A stretch of DNA of 64,000 nt, taken from positions 302,297-366,296 of the forward strand of contig NZ_VWWL01000005.1 in assembly GCF_011752995.1 (NCBI RefSeq). Reading direction: 5' to 3'. Below, one piece after another: positions 1-9,442 of the stretch. The translations under genes were made by a program, and so were the position numbers. Source of the stretch: Burkholderia sp. Ax-1724 (GTDB taxonomy: Bacteria > Pseudomonadota > Gammaproteobacteria > Burkholderiales > Burkholderiaceae). Numbering within the stretch: position 1 is the stretch's first letter; each line of letters opens with the position of its first letter. The notes under the pieces were generated by a model. That model was not told the DNA's origin, made no database searches, and worked only from the letters and a program-made list of their open reading frames with translations.

Positions 1-1
1 G

Positions 2-481
2 CCGGCGGGCCGCGTGCTGCACGTGGCGACCCACGCCCAGGCCGACACGATCGATCCGCTGCACTCGCGCATCCTGCTCGCGCCGGCGACGCAGCCCGCC
101 GACGGCCCCGACTCGCTGCTCGCCAAGGACATCTACAACCTCAAGCTCAACAACGTTTCGCTCGTCACGCTGTCGGCCTGCGAGACCGGGCTGGGGCGGA
201 TCGCGCGCGGCGACGAGATTCTCGGTTTCACGCGCGCGTTTTTCTATGCCGGCGCGACGAGCCTGATCGTGTCGATGTGGCCGGTCGCCGACGAATCGAG
301 CGCGCTGACGATGCGCACCTTTTACTCGCAACTCGCCGAAGGCCATGAGGCGATCGATGCGATGCGCACCGCGCAACTGGCGGTGCTGCACACGCCGCGT
401 TTCGCGCATCCGTTTTTCTGGGCGCCATTCGATCTGATGGGCGGCTGGCGCCTGACTATCGCGCGGCCGCAACAGGGATGA
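2..481 (+). CDS. CHAT-domain protein, C-terminal part (5' end outside window)
   Basis: Only the last ~159 codons are present and the reading frame is open to the window edge, so the start lies upstream. Two CHAT (caspase-HetF-associated with TPRs) landmarks are visible: LHVATHA, carrying the presumed catalytic His, at the left edge, and LSACETG, carrying the presumed catalytic Cys, about 40 residues later. Between and after them are GDEILGFTRAFFYAGATSLI and SMWPVADESS, both typical of the family. CHAT proteins are caspase/separase-like peptidases, usually with TPR repeats at the N-terminus, which would lie outside this window. The gene ends 22 bases before the TpsB gene, so it is probably co-transcribed with the two-partner secretion pair. 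A role in processing or regulating the adhesin is inference. Family call is confident; substrate unknown. Confidence 0.85.
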   Translation, partial: PAGRVLHVATHAQADTIDPLHSRILLAPATQPADGPDSLLAKDIYNLKLNNVSLVTLSACETGLGRIARGDEILGFTRAFFYAGATSLIVSMWPVADESSALTMRTFYSQLAEGHEAIDAMRTAQLAVLHTPRFAHPFFWAPFDLMGGWRLTIARPQQG

Positions 482-503
482 ACCGACACCTCGACCTACA
501 TCG

Positions 504-2180
504 ATGAAAAGACTCCGACTGATCGCCGCGGCGGTGTCCTGCGGCAGCGTGCTCGCGTGGGGACAGACGCTGCCGAACGCGGGCAGCATCCTGAACCAGA
601 CGGCGCCGCGCGATACGCGTCCCGCCCCGCCGGCCGGCAGCCAGGCGTTGCCGGCGGTGCCGCAGGCGGCGCCGCCGCCCGTCACCGCGGCCGGCCCGAG
701 CTTCGTGCTGAAGCACATCACGCTCAAGGGCAACGACACGATCGCCACCGACGTGCTGCTCGCGCCCGTGCAGGACCGGATCGGCAAGGAGACCGGCTTT
801 GCCGGCCTCGAAGCGATTGCGGCGCGCATCACGCAGGTGTATCGCGAGCGCGGCTATCTGCTGGCCCAGGTGGTGATCCCGCCGCAGGACGTGAGCGCCG
901 GCAACGTCGAACTGAGCGTGCTCGAAGGGCGCGTCGGCCATGTGCGGCTCGACATCGCGGCCGGCACGCCGATCCGCGAAGACCTGCTGCGCGAGCGGGT
1001 CGCGCAGATTCCGCTCGGCCGGCCGCTGCAGCAGCACGAGCTCGAACGGACCATGCTGCTGCTGTCCGATCTGCCGGGTATTCAGGTGTCCTCGGCAATC
1101 GAGGCGGGCGAGGAGCCCGGCACGGTCGATCTGACCATCAGCGTGGCGCCTGCCAAACGCTGGACCTTCGCGGTCGACCTCGACAACTTCGGCGCGGACG
1201 CGAGCGGCACCTGGCGGCTCGGCGCGCTGGCCCGCCTGAATTCGCCGTTCATGATCGGCGACAACCTCGACCTGCGGCTACTCGGCGGCCAGCGCGGCGA
1301 CACGCTCTATGGGCGCGTCGGCTACGAGGCACCGCTCAATGCGCAAGGCACGCGCCTCGGGGTCGCGGTGTCGCGGCTCAACTACGCGCTCGGCAAGGAG
1401 TTCGCCTCGCTCGACGCGCAGGGCGAGGCGACCGTGGTCGACTTCACGCTCACGCATCCGCTCGTGCGCACGCGCAATCAGAGCCTGTTGGGCCGCGTCA
1501 ATTTCGAATACCGCGATCTGATCGACAACGTCGGCGTCGTCGATCAGCACAATCCGAGGTCGCTCGTGGAAGGCAGCATCGGCCTGAGCTACGAAAGCCG
1601 CGACGCGCTGTTCGGCGGCGGCTTCAACAGCGCCGACGTGGAGTTGCTGATCGGCAGCCTGCATTTCCGCAGCGCGGCGGCCGAGCAGCTCGATGCCTCG
1701 TCGTTGGGACGCGACACGCAAGGCAACGAACTGCGCGCGACTTTCTTTGCCAACCGCCTCAATGCGGTGACCGAGCGGTTCAGCGTGTTCGCCGGCGTAT
1801 CCGGCCAGTGGGCCGCGACCACGCTCGACAGTTCGTCGCGCTTCCTGCTGGGCGGTCCGCACGCGGTGCGCGCTTATTCGCCCTCCGAAGCATTGGTCGA
1901 CGAGGGGTTCGTCGCCACGCTCGAAGGCCGCTTTGCGATCGATGCGCGGGCGACCGTGTTCGGCTTCTTCGACTTCGGAACCGGCTGGTACAACGCCAGT
2001 TCGCGGCCGAACCAGGGCTCGAACGTCATCACGCGCAGCGGGGTGGGGGTCGGCGCATTCTGGGCCGCGCCGGGCGGCTTCTCGTTGCAGGGCACGGTCG
2101 CATGGCGCACGACCGCGCCCGACACGACCGGCGACGACAAGCTCCCACGCTTCTACGTACAACTGACGAAGACGTTCTGA
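504..2180 (+). CDS. TpsB outer-membrane transporter of a two-partner secretion system (ShlB/FhaC/HecB family)
   Basis: 558 residues. An N-terminal signal peptide (MKRLRLIAAAVSCGSVLAWG) is followed by a proline/alanine-rich stretch of about 40 residues. A POTRA region follows from about residue 65 (FVLKHITLKGNDTI, then YRERGYLLAQVVIPPQ) and a second POTRA-like repeat from about 140. The rest is a predicted 16-strand beta barrel ending in Phe (LTKTF), as expected for BAM substrates. HAVRAYSPSEALVDEGF near residue 455 corresponds to the conserved VRGY-type loop-6 motif. Known role of the family: recognising the TPS domain of its partner in the periplasm and moving it across the outer membrane. 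The partner is the large gene immediately downstream. Length is normal for FhaC/HMW1B-type proteins. Confidence 0.9.
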   Translation: MKRLRLIAAAVSCGSVLAWGQTLPNAGSILNQTAPRDTRPAPPAGSQALPAVPQAAPPPVTAAGPSFVLKHITLKGNDTIATDVLLAPVQDRIGKETGFAGLEAIAARITQVYRERGYLLAQVVIPPQDVSAGNVELSVLEGRVGHVRLDIAAGTPIREDLLRERVAQIPLGRPLQQHELERTMLLLSDLPGIQVSSAIEAGEEPGTVDLTISVAPAKRWTFAVDLDNFGADASGTWRLGALARLNSPFMIGDNLDLRLLGGQRGDTLYGRVGYEAPLNAQGTRLGVAVSRLNYALGKEFASLDAQGEATVVDFTLTHPLVRTRNQSLLGRVNFEYRDLIDNVGVVDQHNPRSLVEGSIGLSYESRDALFGGGFNSADVELLIGSLHFRSAAAEQLDASSLGRDTQGNELRATFFANRLNAVTERFSVFAGVSGQWAATTLDSSSRFLLGGPHAVRAYSPSEALVDEGFVATLEGRFAIDARATVFGFFDFGTGWYNASSRPNQGSNVITRSGVGVGAFWAAPGGFSLQGTVAWRTTAPDTTGDDKLPRFYVQLTKTF

Positions 2181-2337
2181 CGGGGCAACGCGGCATCGCG
2201 AAGAGCATCACAAAACACAGTATGACGAAGGGCAGCGAAAGCATGAATCGGGTCGCCGGTTGCCGCGCGCGCAGCGCTGGCGGCAGGATCGTTGAATCGT
2301 GGGTCGTGCCGGGAGGCTCCCGGCGCCGAGGTGTGCG

Positions 2338-5300
2338 ATGAACAAGCCATGCAGGGCGCGGCCGAGGCGCGCCAACAACGCGATTGCCGGCGCGGTCGCC
2401 GCGCTGTTCGCGGCGTCGTGTCTGCCGTCCGCGTTCGCGAACCCGACCGGCGCGCAGGTGGTGGCCGGCACGGTCGGCATCAGCTCGCCGGGCGCGGGGC
2501 AGATGAACATTACGCAAGGCTCGTCGAATGCGATCGTCAACTGGAACACGTTTTCGATCGGCGCGGGCGAAGCGGTCAGGATCGTGCAGCCGTCGGCGGC
2601 TTCGGCCCTGCTCAACCGCGTGACGGGCAACGACCCCAGCGTGATCGCGGGACGCCTGCAGGCCAACGGCAAGGTGTTTCTCGTCAATCCGGCCGGGGTG
2701 ATCTTTGCGCCGGGGTCGTCGGTGAACGTGGGGTCGATGATCGCCTCGACCCTCAACATCTCCAATGCCGATTTCCTCGCCGGCAACTATCGCTTCGTCG
2801 GCACCTCGGCGGCATCGGTCAGCAATGCCGGTTCGCTGACGGCGGCGGAAGGCGGCACCGTCGCGTTGCTCGGCGGCACGGTCAGCAATAGCGGCACGGT
2901 CAACGCGAAGCTCGGCACCGTCGCGCTGGGCGCGGGCAACGACATTACCGTCGACTTCGCCGGCGACGGCCTGACGACGCTGAAGATCAACCATGGGGCG
3001 GCCAACGCATTGATCGGCAACACCGGCACGCTGGCCGCCGACGGTGGCACGGTGGTGATGAGCGCGCAGACCGCCGACGCGCTGGCCGGCACGGTCATCA
3101 ACCAGCAGGGCATCGTGCGCGCGCAAAGCCTTAGCGAACACGACGGCCATATTCTGCTCGACGGCGGCACGAACGGTGCGACGCTCGTGAGCGGAACGCT
3201 CGACGCGAGCGGCGGTGCCGGGCAAACCGGCGGCCGGATCGACGTGACGGGCTACGACGTGGCGCTGCTGGCGGGCGCCTATGTCGACGCGAGCGGCGCC
3301 GCCGGCGGCGGCACCGTGCATTTCGGCGGCGGCTCGGCGGGTGCGGACCCGACCGTGCGCAATGCCAATGCGATCTGGATGTCGCCCACCGCGAGCATCC
3401 ACGCGGACGCGCTCGTCGACGGCAACGGCGGCAACATCGCCGCCTATAGCGAGACGGTCAGCCGCATTTACGGCACGTTGACGGCGAAGGGCGGCCCGCA
3501 GGGCGGCAACGGCGGCCTGATCGAAACCTCGGGGCACACGCTCGACACGACCGGAATGAGCGTCGACGCATCGGCGCCGAAGGGGCAGGGTGGCCTGTGG
3601 CTGCTCGATCCGTTCGAGGTCGACATCGTGACGACCTTGCCCGAGGGCGCCGTCGCGCCGACTCCGTCGGCCGACAGCCCCGTGACGTTCGGCCCGTTCA
3701 CGGGCACCACGTACATCCTCAACTCGGCGCTCACCGGTCCGCTGAGCGGCGGCACCTCGGTGAAGATATCGACCGGGCTCGATGCGAACAACGACGTGGG
3801 CGACATCGTGGTCGACGCACCGCTCAGCATCACGACCGGTACCAAGGCCGCGACGCTCACGCTGAACGCGACGGGCTCGGTGAAGATCAACAGCAACATC
3901 ACGTCGAGCGCGGCCCCGCTCAGCCTGACTTTCGATGCGAACACCCAGGGGACGAGCCCGAACAGTCTGATCGCGTTCCAGAGCGTCACCGTCAACACCA
4001 ACGGCGGCAGCATCACGTTGAACGGCAACGGCGGGACCAGCCCGGTGCTGATCGACACGTCGATCATCGACACGGCGGGCGGCGCGCTGTCGGCCAGCGG
4101 CACGTTCCCGCTCGAGGGTGTCGCGATCGGCTATCTGGTGACGGCATCGACAGGCATCCTCATCAACGCGTCGCAGATTTCCACCGAGGGCGGCCCGCAG
4201 ACCCTCACGGGCGTTGCGCTGGGCCCGAACGCGGCGGGCGTGTCGATCGAGGGCGTGAGCACCATCTCGACGACCAGCGGCCCGCTTGACATCGAGGGCA
4301 CGGCGACCGCCGGCGGCGCTTCCAACGACGGCGTGTTCGTGATCGGCGGCAACCAGATTCAGACCGGCAGCGGCGCGCTCAGCATCAACGGCCAGGGCAG
4401 TTCGAATATCGAGCAGCCGGGCACCGGCGTCTTTCTGTCGAACAGTTCCGTCAGCACCGCGAGCGGGCCGATCAGCGTGAACGGCACGTCCACGGGCAGC
4501 TTCGGCACCGGCGTTTACGTGTTCGGTGGCGTTTCCGAGGGCGACACCGGCACGCTGCAACCGGGGATCAGCAGTTCGGGCGGGGCGATCGCGATTGGCG
4601 GCAGCGTGTCGCAAAGCGGCGACGCGAGTCTCGGCATCGACGTCGAGAACACCACGATCTCCAACACGAGCGGCCCGATCAGCATGACGGGGGGCGTGAC
4701 CGGCACCACCACCGGCGGCAGCTTCGCGACCGGCACCTATATCTACAACAGCACGTTGAGCACGGGCAGCGGCGCCATGGCCGCCTCGGGCAGCGTGTCG
4801 TCGAACATGAGCGTCAGTATCGGTCTCGACCTGCGCGGGTCGTCGGTCCAGTCGACGAGCGGCAACATCGCCTTCACGGGGCAGAGTGTCGGGACGGCGG
4901 CCGAAGGCTCCTCGGTGATCGGCCTCGCGCTGGAGAACACGCCTTGCGGCGACTGCGTGCAGCCCGGTCCCACCTCGATAACGACCGGCGGCACCGTGAG
5001 CCTCTACGGCAGCGGCGTCGGTTCCGGTGTCGAAGGCGTGCTGATTACCGATGCATCGTCGGTCACCTCGACCAACGGCGGTGCGATCGATATTCGCGGC
5101 GCGGTGACCGGACCCGTTGCCGCGAGCCCGAACCTGCAGGGCGACTATGGCGTGCTGATCAGCAGCGGCACGCTCAGCGCGACCGGAGCGAACACCACCA
5201 TCGGCATCGCCGGTTCGACCACCACGACCGATCCGGGCGTTGCGATCGGCGTCCCGATGCCGGTCGACGAGTCGAGCGAGTTCGGCTTCTCCTTGACGAC

Positions 5301-6834
5301 CACCGGTACGAACGGCAACAACGCGACGATTTCGACGGCGAATCCCGGCTCGATCGTATTGCGCGCATTCAACGACGGCACCGCGAGCAGCCTAGCCATC
5401 ACGCAGGCGGCGCTGAGCTCGCCGGGCGGCGTGCTGGCGATCATGCCGGCCTCGGTGGACCCGTCGAGCTTCGCGATCACCGCGCAGGACGGCACGCCGA
5501 TCACCTTGCTCGGCACGGGCGGCGGCCTGAGCATCGACGCCGCGACCTTCGCGACCTTCGCGTCGATCCCGAACATCGTGCTCGGGTCCAGCACGCAGAC
5601 CGGCGCGATCACCGTCAACGGGCAGTGCGCGTCGGGCAGCACGACTTGCACGACGCGTCCGAGCTTCGCGAACAATCTCACGCTGACCAATCCGGGCGCG
5701 GGCAGTGGCGGGATCGCGCTGCCCTACGGCATCTCGATGCCGGGCCAAACCTTGACGCTGATTTCGGCCGGTCCCGTTACCGACCCCGGCGGCATTCAGG
5801 CGGCCGGACTGCTGCTCGCCGGTCCCGGCAACTTCCAGTTGACCGATCCACAAAACGACGTCGCCGTGCTGGCGATGTCCCAGGCGGGCAACGTCGATTT
5901 TTCGGACTCCCACGGTTTCGTGATCGGTCCCCTGACGAGCCAGACGTTCAGTTACGCCACGGGCAGCACGAGCACGGTCGACGCGACCAACTCCACGCTG
6001 ACCGGCAACCTCGTCGCGACCGCGAGCACTGGCAATATCGGACTCGGCGGCAGCACGCCTTCTGCGGCGGGGCCGAATACGAATCTGAGCGCGAACGGCT
6101 CGATCGACCTCGTAATGGAGAGCGGCGTTTTCGTCGACGCGGGCAGCGGCACGCTCAGCGCCGGCAATGGCTGGCGCATCTGGGCCAGCACCTGGAACGG
6201 CGAGACGCGCGGCAGCGTACAGCCGAACACCGCGCAGCCGAATTTCTACGGTTGCCTGTTCGGTTCGGGCTGTAGCTGGGGCGGCACGGTGCCGACCAGC
6301 GGCGATCATTTCGTCTATGCCGCGCGGCCGACGCTGACCGTCACCGCGGACGGCGCGACCCGCTTCGTCGGCGCGCCGAACCCCGCCTTCACGTTCACGG
6401 CGAGCGGCCTGATCAATGGCGACACCGCCGCGGGCGCGTTGAGCGGCTCGGAGACGACCACGGCAAACGCCGGATCGCCGGCGGGGAGCTATCCGATCAA
6501 CCCCAACTTCGGATCGAACGTGGGCTATATCGTCAACGAATTGCCCGGCACGCTGACCGTGCTGCCGTTGCCGAACTCGCCGCAGCCGATCTTCGATCCG
6601 ATCGCACACAGCGGATTGCAATCGGTGTTCGGCAGTCAGGAGCAGACCTTCGTCTACGAAAACAATCTGCAGGGCACCAACATCTGCATCGGCTCGAACC
6701 AGCCGCTCTTCAGCACGACGACACCGGGCGACAATCAGGACATTCTCGCGGTGGAGTGGAAGCGGGTGCGTTCGCAGCCGAACCTGAACAGTTGCATGCT
6801 GATTAACAGCCAGCACGGCTGCGGCGACTTCTAG
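2338..6834 (+). CDS. TpsA filamentous haemagglutinin-type adhesin
   Basis: 1498 residues from ATG 2338; a GTG 39 bases upstream is in frame but would spoil the signal peptide (AVAALFAASCLPSAFA). Residues about 35-150 form the TPS secretion domain, including MNITQGSSNAIVNWNTFSIG and the signature NGKVFLVNPAGVIFAPGSS. The middle is a long Gly/Ser/Thr/Asn-rich region with recurring T-x-x-G-x-I/L motifs, expected to fold as a right-handed beta helix. Near the C-terminus is an MBG-like domain (LTVTADGATRFVGAPNPAFT). The last about 70 residues contain three cysteines (NICIG, NSCML, HGCGDF). Paired C-terminal cysteines anchor HMW1-type adhesins to their pore, so this one may be retained at the cell surface (inference). 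The stop overlaps the convergent glycosyltransferase gene by 4 bases. Confidence 0.88.
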   Translation: MNKPCRARPRRANNAIAGAVAALFAASCLPSAFANPTGAQVVAGTVGISSPGAGQMNITQGSSNAIVNWNTFSIGAGEAVRIVQPSAASALLNRVTGNDPSVIAGRLQANGKVFLVNPAGVIFAPGSSVNVGSMIASTLNISNADFLAGNYRFVGTSAASVSNAGSLTAAEGGTVALLGGTVSNSGTVNAKLGTVALGAGNDITVDFAGDGLTTLKINHGAANALIGNTGTLAADGGTVVMSAQTADALAGTVINQQGIVRAQSLSEHDGHILLDGGTNGATLVSGTLDASGGAGQTGGRIDVTGYDVALLAGAYVDASGAAGGGTVHFGGGSAGADPTVRNANAIWMSPTASIHADALVDGNGGNIAAYSETVSRIYGTLTAKGGPQGGNGGLIETSGHTLDTTGMSVDASAPKGQGGLWLLDPFEVDIVTTLPEGAVAPTPSADSPVTFGPFTGTTYILNSALTGPLSGGTSVKISTGLDANNDVGDIVVDAPLSITTGTKAATLTLNATGSVKINSNITSSAAPLSLTFDANTQGTSPNSLIAFQSVTVNTNGGSITLNGNGGTSPVLIDTSIIDTAGGALSASGTFPLEGVAIGYLVTASTGILINASQISTEGGPQTLTGVALGPNAAGVSIEGVSTISTTSGPLDIEGTATAGGASNDGVFVIGGNQIQTGSGALSINGQGSSNIEQPGTGVFLSNSSVSTASGPISVNGTSTGSFGTGVYVFGGVSEGDTGTLQPGISSSGGAIAIGGSVSQSGDASLGIDVENTTISNTSGPISMTGGVTGTTTGGSFATGTYIYNSTLSTGSGAMAASGSVSSNMSVSIGLDLRGSSVQSTSGNIAFTGQSVGTAAEGSSVIGLALENTPCGDCVQPGPTSITTGGTVSLYGSGVGSGVEGVLITDASSVTSTNGGAIDIRGAVTGPVAASPNLQGDYGVLISSGTLSATGANTTIGIAGSTTTTDPGVAIGVPMPVDESSEFGFSLTTTGTNGNNATISTANPGSIVLRAFNDGTASSLAITQAALSSPGGVLAIMPASVDPSSFAITAQDGTPITLLGTGGGLSIDAATFATFASIPNIVLGSSTQTGAITVNGQCASGSTTCTTRPSFANNLTLTNPGAGSGGIALPYGISMPGQTLTLISAGPVTDPGGIQAAGLLLAGPGNFQLTDPQNDVAVLAMSQAGNVDFSDSHGFVIGPLTSQTFSYATGSTSTVDATNSTLTGNLVATASTGNIGLGGSTPSAAGPNTNLSANGSIDLVMESGVFVDAGSGTLSAGNGWRIWASTWNGETRGSVQPNTAQPNFYGCLFGSGCSWGGTVPTSGDHFVYAARPTLTVTADGATRFVGAPNPAFTFTASGLINGDTAAGALSGSETTTANAGSPAGSYPINPNFGSNVGYIVNELPGTLTVLPLPNSPQPIFDPIAHSGLQSVFGSQEQTFVYENNLQGTNICIGSNQPLFSTTTPGDNQDILAVEWKRVRSQPNLNSCMLINSQHGCGDF

Positions 6835-7673
6835 CGTTGTTTGGGTGTTTCGCGGGGCGCTGCGGGGGCGCTTGCGTTAGCGTCGCCAGCGTCGCTGACC
6901 TCCGCTGCCGCGCCGCCGGCCGGCGCATGCAGCGCGCGCAGTTGCGCGAGGGCCAGCTCCGCGCTGGCGACGAAGCGTTGCGACAGCCGCAATGCCTCGA
7001 CGACCTCTTCATAGAGGGGCCGTTCCATGCCCATATGAATTCTGAAAAACCGCTCGGCGTGGATGCCGGGATGGTAATGCTGGCGAACCCGCTTGCCGTC
7101 GATCAGCCGCCGGTTGCCGAACAGCCTGCCGAGTGCCCATGAAAATGCGCCGTCTTCGCCGCCGACGCGGCGGAAGAATTCGTCGAGCGGAAAGCCGCCG
7201 AGCGCGCGATACACCGCGCGCCGGATCACCAGACTGCTCGGCACGGTATTGCTGAGGATCGCTGCATATTTGTCGAAGTCGGGATGCTCGACGATGGCCT
7301 GCGGAAAACCAACATAGTCGACGTCGAGCCGCACGGACGCTTCCCGCGGCGCGCGCTGCAAATACTGGCTGGCCGCAGCCAGTGCGCCGGGCAGGTATTC
7401 GTCGTCGGCGTCGATGAAGGCCAGCAGGTCCTGCGTCGCGTGCATCGCGGCCCAGTTGCGCGCGGCGGCGACGCCGCCGTTCACGTGCATGCGCAGCACT
7501 TCCACGCGCGCGTCGCGCTGGCGGTAATGCTGCGCGACTTCGAACGACGCATCGGTCGAGCCGTCGTCGACGACGATGATCTGCGCCGCCTCCGGCTGGA
7601 TCAGGCAGCTGTCCAGCGCGCGCCCGAGCGTCGTCGCCATTTGCAGGCAGGGAATGATGATCGAGATCGGCAC
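6831..7673 (-). CDS. GT2-family glycosyltransferase
   Basis: 280 residues, GTG start preceded by an AGGA-type ribosome site. The N-terminus ISIIIPCLQMATTLGRALDS, the nucleotide-binding IIVVDDGSTD and the metal-binding FIDADDEYLPGAL (DxD) define a GT-A fold family 2 glycosyltransferase. No transmembrane segment is visible, so the enzyme is probably cytoplasmic. The C-terminal 30 residues are alanine-rich and low in complexity. It is the last gene of a minus-strand group after the sigma-like and PP2C genes, separated from the latter by about 157 bases of short imperfect repeats. Acceptor and sugar donor cannot be read from the sequence. Glycosylation of the convergent TpsA adhesin, as HMW1C does for HMW1, is an attractive guess, but this protein is not HMW1C-like in sequence. 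Confidence 0.8.
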   Translation of the reverse strand: MPISIIIPCLQMATTLGRALDSCLIQPEAAQIIVVDDGSTDASFEVAQHYRQRDARVEVLRMHVNGGVAAARNWAAMHATQDLLAFIDADDEYLPGALAAASQYLQRAPREASVRLDVDYVGFPQAIVEHPDFDKYAAILSNTVPSSLVIRRAVYRALGGFPLDEFFRRVGGEDGAFSWALGRLFGNRRLIDGKRVRQHYHPGIHAERFFRIHMGMERPLYEEVVEALRLSQRFVASAELALAQLRALHAPAGGAAAEVSDAGDANASAPAAPRETPKQR

Positions 7674-7679
7674 GATACG

Positions 7680-7755
7680 AATCCTGCTCGGTGATTCTGC
7701 TCAGTAAGCCTGTTCGATAAGCTCACTCAATAAGCCTGCTCAGGAATCCTGCGAA
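7680..7755. repeat. Short imperfect tandem repeats between two genes
   Basis: The gap between the glycosyltransferase and PP2C genes holds repeated AAGCCTGYTC units (about 7706-7715 and 7732-7741) within a string of CTCAGTAA/CTCAATAA-like words. Function unknown. Similar degenerate repeats occur in several other gaps of this window. Confidence 0.5.
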
Positions 7756-7830
7756 AGAGAGCGGATGGCGTACGCTTCGGACGTTGCGCTCATGGTTCGT
7801 CAGGATTCCACTGGATGGGGGCCGCGACGT

Positions 7831-8631
7831 CTACACTGGTCCGGCGCCCGGCGTCACCCTCAATTCCGTCGCTTCCGGATCGCCACCGATCCACACTGCG
7901 AGCGCCGTGAAGTTGTCGTGATTGGCGCTCGCGTTCGCGCGCACCTTGTCCGCCAGCGCGTCGAGCCACGCGGCGGGCGTCGCTGCCTGCGCCAGCGCGT
8001 CGACGATGCCGGCGTCGTCGGCGTACTCCCAGAGTCCGTCGGTGCAGATCAGGAAAGCGTCGCCGTCACGCAGCGCGAAGGTGCCGGCCACGCTCGCGAT
8101 CTGCAACGGGTCCCGGGTGCCGAGCGCCGCATACAGCACATTGCGGCGCGGGTGATGGCGCATCTCCTCGGCGGCCAGCAGGTGGGCGTCGACCATCTCC
8201 TGGACCATGCTGTGGTCGCGCGTTCGCGCGCTGATTCCGCCATGGCGAAAGCAGTAGAGGCGGGTGTCGCCGCAGTGCGCCCACGCGGCCGTTCCGCAGT
8301 CGCGATCGATGGCGAGCAGCACGGCGGTCGAGCGCATGTCCTTCTCGTTGCCGTCGCCGCGCAACTGTTCTTCGACGATGTTCTCGTTGGCATGCGTGAG
8401 CGCGCTCGCGAGGCGCTCGCCGGTCGGCGGCAACTCGGCCACGGTCAGGTAGCGCAAATCTGCCAGTACGGAATCGACGACGAGGCGCGAAGCGACGTCG
8501 CCGCCGCCGTGTCCGCCGGCGCCGTCGGCGACGACGCAATAGTAGAGCCGTTCGCTCGACCAGTCGCCGAACGAATCTTCGTTGCGCGGGCGGCCGCCCC
8601 GGTCGGTCAGGCTTGCGGTGACGAGTTGCAC
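7831..8631 (-). CDS. PP2C-family serine/threonine protein phosphatase (PppA/Stp1-like)
   Basis: 266 residues, GTG start with GAGAGG 8 bases upstream. The metal-binding PP2C motifs are in order: RPRNEDSFGDW near residue 17, VVADGAGGHGGGDVAS near 34, CGDTRLYCF near 117 and LICTDGLWEYADD near 192. In T6SS loci such soluble phosphatases (PppA/Stp1) reverse phosphorylation of the FHA protein by the kinase PpkA. An FHA gene is present at 23565, but no Ser/Thr kinase gene is seen in this window. The gene lies 34 bases downstream of the sigma-like gene, so both are probably one transcript that diverges from the T6SS operon. PP2C identity is firm; the T6SS link is by context. Confidence 0.87.
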   Translation of the reverse strand: MQLVTASLTDRGGRPRNEDSFGDWSSERLYYCVVADGAGGHGGGDVASRLVVDSVLADLRYLTVAELPPTGERLASALTHANENIVEEQLRGDGNEKDMRSTAVLLAIDRDCGTAAWAHCGDTRLYCFRHGGISARTRDHSMVQEMVDAHLLAAEEMRHHPRRNVLYAALGTRDPLQIASVAGTFALRDGDAFLICTDGLWEYADDAGIVDALAQAATPAAWLDALADKVRANASANHDNFTALAVWIGGDPEATELRVTPGAGPV

Positions 8632-8665
8632 CGTTGACCTCTCATGTGCTCGCGGTCTCTCGACC

Positions 8666-9442
8666 TTATTCCTGCGCGTGCGACTGCGCGGACAGAATGC
8701 CCAGCACCAGCAGGATGGCCATGCGATTGCACGGCGTGATGTCGATGCCGAGGTCCTGCTCGATCCACTGGCCGATTTCCGTGCGGCTGAAGTCGGCCGG
8801 GATCGAGCCTTTTTTCAGCGTGACGCCGAGCTTGCGGGCCCGATAGTGATACGACGCAATACCGTAACGCGCCGCCACTTGCGACAAACCGCCTTTCTCG
8901 TTCGAGAGCCAGCCGAGACTGCCGGCGAGCAGCATGCGGTCGGCGTCGTCGAGCGAGGCGATGAAGCGCGACGCCGATTCGCGCACTTCGGCTTCATGCA
9001 GGCCGTATTGCAATAGCACCGAGCCGATCGGGTCCGGATGAAAGGCCGCTTGCCGGTCGACTTCCGGCATCACGTCGTCTTCGTCGATCGACACGTTGCG
9101 CTGATGGCTCGCGCTGCGCAGGCAGTCGATCAGATAACGGCGGAAGTACGCGCACACCGCGTGGCTGCTCGAAGGCGCGCTGTGCAGCGGGAAGGTGGGC
9201 GATGCCGTCTGCGCGGCGTCGAGACGGAACACCTTGAAATAGAGGAACTGCGAGATCAGTTCTTCCTTGTCCTCGCCGAGCGCCTGCAACTCCGACGGAT
9301 GGTAGCCCGTCAGCGCGCGGCGCACGATCGTGTAGATCGATGCCATCTCGTCATGGCTCAAACAGGTGCGGCGCTGCCACAGGTCGGGCAGCGCGCTTTC
9401 TCCAGCGTGGTCTATTACCGCTGCGCTTTGGATCTCTGCCAC
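8666..9442 (-). CDS. Sigma-factor-like / HTH regulator, unassigned
   Basis: 258 residues. The start is GTG 9442, with GGGGTGA as ribosome site; an internal ATG at 9346 is a weaker alternative. The middle contains AVCAYFRRYLIDCLRSASHQR, which looks like region 2 of ECF-type sigma factors. The segment LSQVAARYGIASYHYRARKLGV near residue 190 looks like a region-4 helix-turn-helix. The last 15-20 residues (MAILLVLGILSAQ) are hydrophobic, which is unusual for a sigma factor and could be a membrane anchor. It lies divergently upstream of the T6SS operon across a 773-base AT-rich gap, so a role in controlling that operon is likely but inferred. I do not recognise a named family. Confidence 0.6.
   Translation of the reverse strand: MAEIQSAAVIDHAGESALPDLWQRRTCLSHDEMASIYTIVRRALTGYHPSELQALGEDKEELISQFLYFKVFRLDAAQTASPTFPLHSAPSSSHAVCAYFRRYLIDCLRSASHQRNVSIDEDDVMPEVDRQAAFHPDPIGSVLLQYGLHEAEVRESASRFIASLDDADRMLLAGSLGWLSNEKGGLSQVAARYGIASYHYRARKLGVTLKKGSIPADFSRTEIGQWIEQDLGIDITPCNRMAILLVLGILSAQSHAQE

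Noticed and set aside
557..2341. 594-codon plus-strand frame overlapping tpsB
   Set aside because: Arg-rich out-of-frame reading; the tpsB frame has signal peptide, POTRA and barrel features.
2029..4614. 861-codon minus-strand frame opposite tpsA
   Set aside because: Composition and lack of any recognisable motif show a shadow of the Gly/Thr-rich adhesin gene.
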